Source: Triparma columacea
Lineage: Eukaryota > Sar > Bolidophyceae > Parmales > Triparmaceae
Length of the DNA: 48,752 nucleotides
Direction: 5' to 3'
Assembly (NCBI GenBank): GCA_030267965.1
Contig: BRYA01000104.1
Location: forward strand, 13,650-62,401
Shown: positions 44,312 through 48,752 of the stretch, in pieces
Position numbering within the stretch: the stretch's first letter is position 1
How the letters are laid out: each line of letters opens with the position of its first letter
The notes under the pieces: generated by a model
Databases searched by the model: none
Told to the model about the DNA's origin: nothing
What the model saw: the letters and a program-made list of their open reading frames with translations, nothing else
Translations under genes and position numbers: made by a program

Positions 44312-45541
44312 ATGTTTGTAAAAGCCCTTAGAAGAAAAGTTTTGTAAGATTAGTTCTCACCCGTACCTTGCTCTAGGGCACCTGTGTTCACTGACAAGAC
44401 CGTCCCTCCCTTCCTCCTGCATGAACCTCTGCAGGTGCAGGTATCCAAGAGCGAACTCCCTCCAGTTGTCCTCCTCCACGGATTCCCTGATACTCCTCAG
44501 ACTTGGGGGAGCTTAAAAGTAAGGCTATCAAAGGCGGGATACAAGTGCTACACACCCTGGCTGCCTGGTTATAGCTCTGAGGAAGATTCGGAGGGGGTGA
44601 AGTCGTACGCGAACGGAAAGTTCTCGCTTGCCAACCTCACTGCTTCCCTGTCCAATTTGATTTCCCTCATCCTCTCCCAACACACTGCGACGAAGGTTCA
44701 CCTAATAGGGCACGACTGGGGGTCTGTTATTGCGCAGGCTTACTATTTGAAGAATAGGGAGATAATAAAGACCCTCACCCTCCTCGCCGTGCCACCAGGT
44801 GGGTGAAGCGAAAGAAGAGACGAGCGAAGCGAGCCGTGGGGAGGATTAGAACGCAACTCGCCTTAAAGGGCATGCTCTTTCCTGAATTATTGCTAACACC
44901 TCCTTCATTCTCGCACTCGATTCATCGCAGATTTTTTGACCTCGATAGCGTTCCACTGCCCCCGTCAGATTCGTCAGAGCCTGTACATCTCCTTCTTCCA
45001 GCTTCCCGTAGTCCCCGATGTCCTGCTCCGGATCGGTGGTTTTCTCCCCTTCGTATTAATGTCTCGTTGGTCTCCTTCTTTCCACGATAGGCCCTTCAAG
45101 GATCACGTCTTATCGTCCCTCCTTCGAGGTCGCGCCCTCTCCAACGCCCTGGGCTACTACCGTGCCAACGTCGCCTTAAACTCCGTTCTCGTCAGAGGCC
45201 TCCTCCTTCTCCTTACCCCCGCCCTCGTGGCGTACTCGTACCTTCCCCCGGCCCTGGCGGGGCTCGTTGGGCGGGCGGGGGGGGGGGCGGTTAGCAGGCT
45301 CCTCTCGCTCCACCCCCTGTCCATGTCCTTCCTTGACTTGGACAGGGAGGCAAGGGGGGTGCTAATGATCTGCGGGGACGAGGACGGGTGCGTTTGCAGC
45401 GACATGTACGAGAGGGGGTGGGGGGAGGAGGGAGGGGGGGTCACGGTTAGGAAGATAGAAGGGGCGGGACATTGGATGCACTTGGAAAAGGCGGGGGAAG
45501 TGGAGAAGTATATTGAGGACCACTTGGGGAAAGATGAGTGA
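44312..45541 (+). CDS. Epoxide-hydrolase-like alpha/beta hydrolase
   Basis: Exons 44312-44343, 44377-44798 and 44931-45541, 354 residues in frame. Seen: HGFPDTPQTWG (oxyanion HGFP), IGHDWGSVIAQAYY with Asp as nucleophile (typical of epoxide hydrolases and haloalkane dehalogenases), a cap region containing SLYISFFQLPVVPDVLL, the acid region VLMICGDEDGCV and the histidine in GAGHWMHLEKAGEVEKYI. It probably opens epoxides of lipids or xenobiotics. The 5' end is uncertain: the first intron would be only 33 nt (GTAAG to CTCTAG), but it restores frame to an ATG, and an in-frame TAG lies just upstream of exon 2. Compared with other genes here, the third exon is C/G-rich with a glycine run (RAGGGAVS) in the cap. 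Confidence 0.8.
44799..44930 (-). repeat. Introner-like intron with motif in reverse orientation
   Basis: The plus strand reads GACGAGCGAAGCGAGCC at 44819-44835, the reverse complement of the motif in other introns, near the donor rather than the acceptor. Donor GTGGGTG, acceptor TCATCGCAG. Confidence 0.6.
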
Positions 45542-45656
45542 GGCGAGAGGAGCGAAGATCAAAGTGACGAGCAAAGCGAGGAGTCCGTGACCATTATCCA
45601 GCTGCTCTTCGCGCATAAATACAACCCCTACAGTTCGTATACAACAACATTCTATT

Positions 45657-46889
45657 CTATTCTCCCCCCTTCTCCCCTTCGTCAAACACAATCTCCAGGA
45701 CTCTTTCCCACCCCTCCATCCCCCCCTCTTTCAATATTTCCCCTAGAACCTCCCTCCCCGGTCCCTTGAACGCCTCCACCGTCTCTGGCATCCCCATCCC
45801 CTTGAGTGTATCAACATCCTCCTCCTTGAACCCTCTCTCAATCAGTAGTTCCCCCACGCTTGGTTCCTCTCCTTGTTTGTCGTCACCTCCGTCCCCCTCA
45901 ACCTTCCCCTCCCCCCCAACCCCCTCCCTTACCAGGAACATGACGTCGGTCCTGAGTATGTACTTAACCCCGTCCGCGAGCTTCCTCCCCTCGTGCCAGA
46001 GGTCGTGCTCGAAGACGCAAGCCCAACCGGTCCTAGGAGTTACCTTACCCTCCCCCCCCCCCGACGTCTGCTTGAAGACGGTCTCACCGCCGGTGAAGCC
46101 GGAGTTCAGGTACAAAAGGACGGTCAGGTAACTCCTCCAGACCCAACCAGGTCCGACCTTACCTAGGCGCCCCTCCCTGTCCTCTGTAACAGCGTCAAAG
46201 TGAGGTCTAAAGTCGTCCCCGTTATCAGAATCGTACCTTAACACCCTTAGTCTAGGGTTCACCTTAACCATGTCGGAAACCCTGCCCCCCCCGTCCCAGC
46301 TATCGTACATCCCGTGGAGGACACCGGTCGACCTCAGCCTCTCCCAGAAGTTCGATCTGACCAGCTGCTTCCCGAAGCCTCCGCCTAGGACACCCTCGGT
46401 CACACCGTCGCGTGCGTAGGATGCTCGAGGGCCGGGGTCTGAGAGGAGGAGAACGCCGTGGTTGTTAGGGTCTGATATCTGCACCTCCTGCCTGCTCCCG
46501 TCCCATGCAACGTTGACGGCGGAGGTTACGTAACGGTAGGAGGAGGGGACGTTGACGCCTGGGAGGGAGAGTATGTAGGAACAGAGTGAGGTTGGGACGG
46601 TGGGGAGGTAGGTTAGGTAGAGGGAGGTGGTGGGGAGATGGGGATTTCGGTGGAGACGGATGGAGGGGAGGGGAGGGAGGGGGGGGGAGGAGGAGGGAGG
46701 GGGGAGGGGAGAGGATGATGAAGACGATGAAGAGAGACCGAACGTCTGCAACCCGAGCATCTCCATAAGAGCTTCGTCAGCTGAATCAATGGAGGCTGAT
46801 GAATCTCCAGAGTCGGAGACCATCGATGATGCTCTTATTCTTTCATTGTTTGAGGGCGTTATTGGGGTATTGGTGTTAATTGATGTCAT
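45657..46889 (-). CDS. 2OG-Fe(II) oxygenase, prolyl-4-hydroxylase type
   Basis: Single exon, 410 residues, convergent with the hydrolase gene (115 bases apart). The fold hydroxylates proline (or similar) using 2-oxoglutarate and Fe(II). Seen: RVLRYDSDNGDDFRPHFDAV with the HxD iron ligands (HFD) near residue 232, TVLLYLNSGFTGGETVFKQ, and the distal iron ligand plus 2-oxoglutarate-binding basic residue in DLWHEGRKLADGVKYILRTDVMF (His and Lys). The N-terminal 90 residues are Ser/Pro-rich and low complexity; a 90-residue C-terminal extension (PSVGELLIERGFKEEDVDTLKGMG) may be helical. No signal peptide, so a nuclear or cytosolic role is more likely than collagen-type. Substrate unknown. Confidence 0.88.
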   Translation of the reverse strand: MTSINTNTPITPSNNERIRASSMVSDSGDSSASIDSADEALMEMLGLQTFGLSSSSSSSSPLPPPSSSPPLPPLPSIRLHRNPHLPTTSLYLTYLPTVPTSLCSYILSLPGVNVPSSYRYVTSAVNVAWDGSRQEVQISDPNNHGVLLLSDPGPRASYARDGVTEGVLGGGFGKQLVRSNFWERLRSTGVLHGMYDSWDGGGRVSDMVKVNPRLRVLRYDSDNGDDFRPHFDAVTEDREGRLGKVGPGWVWRSYLTVLLYLNSGFTGGETVFKQTSGGGEGKVTPRTGWACVFEHDLWHEGRKLADGVKYILRTDVMFLVREGVGGEGKVEGDGGDDKQGEEPSVGELLIERGFKEEDVDTLKGMGMPETVEAFKGPGREVLGEILKEGGMEGWERVLEIVFDEGEKGGE

Positions 46890-47575
46890 TATATGAATAT
46901 TATAGATAGTTGTGTTAATGTGAGAATAGAGGAAATGACCTTTAGCGGCCCCTAAGGATTTGGTCTAAATTGGTGAATTCCAGGTCCAATTCCAGAATTC
47001 CATTTAGATAGCTTTCTTAAGGTAAGGCGGACAACAATGACAATGATGACCCTTTTCAATGCTTTCGCCAGTTGTATTTTCTCGTATTGTTGACTTTTAT
47101 CTCCTATTCACGTCAAGTTCAAGTTATTTCCCCTCCTCATTCATGGTCGAGAGTGAGTATGCATTGGGTTTGGATTTTTCGTCTCATAGACGAGATAATA
47201 CTACTTTCGGCCATATCACCGATACTGTTAGTATCATATTGGGGTTGCTATTGGGCAGATAACCGCCATTGACGCCGCAATGAACATCCTTGGTCTTGTT
47301 CCTTGGTGTCTCCTCCGCCAGGCCAAATTCCTTCCAGCCTGTCAGCGTCTCTTTCGGTCATCCTGCCGCTTCCATGGCTCAGTGTAACCTATATCAACAC
47401 TTTCTACGAGACAGTTTGGCCTCAACCGTGTATGAATCACTAAAAAACCCCACTCCCTCCATCCCTCTCCCTTGTTCTTTGTCAATCACACCACACTAAC
47501 CCTCCTGAGCTACTTAGCGTCTTTAACACGGTATCATTGCTATCATAACACCCTCAATCACACAACAAAAAGGTC
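46890..47575. other. Intergenic region, no supported gene
   Basis: 686 bases between divergent genes, AT-rich near the P4H start. Small frames (47059-47262, 47280-47395) lack any recognisable motif. Probably promoters of both neighbours. Confidence 0.4.
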
Positions 47576-48484
47576 ATGAACGTCAAATACACAGTGATCA
47601 CCTATGATAAGGTCTCAGACACGTTCTCAATCTCTGAAGACGACGTTGACGACGACGCTAGTGAAGACAACAAGGAAGATGAGGAGGTGGAGGAATTGTG
47701 TCATGACTTATTCAAGGACTTCGCACCAACAAGGGAAAATAAGAGGGCTAAGAAGAGTAATGAAATCATGATAGGTGCCACGTCTACAAAGCGTCTTATG
47801 GCCTTTTATGGGTGTAAGGAGAAACTTGAGGAGCTCGCCTCATATGTCGTTTTATGTGGTGGGAAGCGAGATCTACTCGAAGGCTGGTCTGCTAGACGTT
47901 ACCCGTCAGGAAGCTGGTACTACGTTTCAAAGGAGGGAAAGAGTTTCACAAGTCGCGCCAAAGTTGCTCGTTGGTTTAAGCTCCCTGGTGCCCCGAAAGT
48001 TGAGCAGTCCAGCAAATTCGCCCGGTATGAGCCCCTTGAGAAGCTCGCCTCTTATCTCGTTTCATGTGGTGGGAAGCGAGATCTAGTCAAGGGCTGGTCT
48101 GCTAAACGTGTATCAGGACAATGGCACTACTATCCGAAGGAGGGAACGAAGTTCTTCGCAAGTCGCCCCGATGTTGCTCGTTGGCTCAAGCTCCCTGGTG
48201 CTCCGAAGGTTGAGCCGCGCACTATCGAAAATACTGCGTCGCATGAGGAGTGTAAGGAGAAACTTGAGAAGCTCGCCTCCTATGTCATCTCATGTGGTGG
48301 GAAGCGAGATTCACTCGAGGACTGGTCTGCTAGACGCAATAGGTCAGGAAACTGGTACTACTATTCGAAGAAGGGAACGACGTTCCAATGTCGCCCCGAT
48401 GTTGCTCGTTGGCTAAATCTTCCTGGTGCGCCTGCTGTGCAGAGTGTTCGCAGATTCTCACTGTCCAAGAAAAGGAAGAGGTGA
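47576..48484 (+). CDS. Protein with three tandem MBD-like domains
   Basis: 302 residues. Acidic N-terminus (residues 20-45), then three copies of a ~70-residue module beginning near residues 80, 152 and 226: (K/E)EKLE(E/K)LASYVxxCGGKRD, W(S)A(R/K)R, SGxWYYxSKEG, FxSRxxVARWLKLPGAPK. The arrangement Trp, basic, Gly-x-Trp-Tyr-Tyr, then (F)xSRxxVARxL resembles methyl-CpG-binding (MBD) domains (GxxYYxSPxGKKFRSRxEVARYL). The C-terminus is basic (LSKKRKR), a likely nuclear signal. It could bind methylated or other DNA; this is inference. The stop codon lies in AAGAGGTGAGG, a perfect splice-donor context, so the gene may continue in an exon past the window's 3' end. Confidence 0.72.
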   Translation: MNVKYTVITYDKVSDTFSISEDDVDDDASEDNKEDEEVEELCHDLFKDFAPTRENKRAKKSNEIMIGATSTKRLMAFYGCKEKLEELASYVVLCGGKRDLLEGWSARRYPSGSWYYVSKEGKSFTSRAKVARWFKLPGAPKVEQSSKFARYEPLEKLASYLVSCGGKRDLVKGWSAKRVSGQWHYYPKEGTKFFASRPDVARWLKLPGAPKVEPRTIENTASHEECKEKLEKLASYVISCGGKRDSLEDWSARRNRSGNWYYYSKKGTTFQCRPDVARWLNLPGAPAVQSVRRFSLSKKRKR

Positions 48485-48752
48485 GGTTCGAAAAGCATTG
48501 CCCCCCCTCCCCCCCAACCGCGAAGAAGCGAGTGATGTTCACGCACAAGTCAGGGGCGAGTACACAGCGTGACGCACACACGGAAGGCAACACACATTGC
48601 ATTTGAATATTGAAATAGTTTTATTTAGACGTTTAGGAAGCTGCCTAATCGCGCACCCCTAGCATGAGTCCTCCTTCTTAATCCTTAAATCCCCAAAGAA
48701 GTCTAAAGTGGGGAGTGGTGTGTGTGTGTACAAGGTTGTTTTCCCAATCCAA
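48485..48752. other. Right-hand end, no gene seen
   Basis: C-rich start, TG-rich end. Contains a reverse form of the introner motif (CGCGAAGAAGCGAG, near 48519), which agrees with the preceding gene having a further intron here. Confidence 0.3.

Noticed and set aside
1..48752. tRNA and rRNA genes
   Set aside because: I looked for the GGTTCGAATC-type T-arm with matching acceptor stems and for rRNA core sequences and saw none; a covariance-model scan would be decisive.

Overview
The window is nuclear DNA of a eukaryote, most likely a photosynthetic stramenopile alga (a bolidophyte or relative is my guess; the lineage is inference). The reasons are short GT-AG introns in most genes, an N-terminal signal peptide followed by a Ser-Ala-Phe plastid cleavage motif in one protein, a plastid-type N-acetylglutamate kinase, and very large cysteine-rich, multi-TM stramenopile-style receptor-like proteins. 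Exon structures given here were checked by splice-site consensus and by requiring the summed exon length to be a multiple of three.

Layout. 1-1536: coiled-coil protein with four 62-residue repeats, possibly open at its 5' side. 2190-9390: six-exon, 2181-residue coiled-coil protein whose introns look like introner elements. 9530-10342 (minus): small plastid-targeted protein with one intron. 10019-13901 (minus): an array of about 325-bp units, each carrying a structured element of about 135 nt with box C/D-like ends; one copy lies in the intron of the plastid-protein gene. 14417-15710: NFU1 iron-sulfur scaffold. 15832-17119 (minus): N-acetylglutamate kinase. 17234-20181: LCAT/PDAT-type acyltransferase in seven exons. 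20310-25254: 1549-residue protein of unknown function with tandem SH3-like modules. 25330-27203 (minus): CLP1 mRNA 3'-end factor. 27378-28265: foldback (hairpin) element. 28585-29722: recent partial duplicate of CLP1. 29887-31547: ORC4. 31934-43783: giant Cys-rich membrane protein (about 3.8 thousand residues after correcting an assembly gap). 44312-45541: epoxide-hydrolase-like alpha/beta hydrolase. 45657-46889 (minus): prolyl-4-hydroxylase-type dioxygenase. 47576-48484: protein with three tandem MBD-like domains.

The most interesting signals are: (1) the minus-strand tandem family of box C/D-like RNAs, which have a nearly invariant scaffold and a different 13-16 nt segment in each copy, exactly where a D' guide would sit; (2) introns sharing a 5' GTGAGAATGG start and a GC-rich TCGCTTCGCTCGTCGC motif near the 3' splice site, the signature of introner elements; (3) a CLP1 partial duplication with almost only silent differences, next to a foldback element; (4) a 17-N gap that repeat periodicity predicts should really be 141 bp.

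The genes look like ordinary independent nuclear genes rather than a pathway cluster. Several are divergent pairs with short shared promoters (RNA array/NFU1, NAGK/LCAT, CLP1 copy 2/ORC4).
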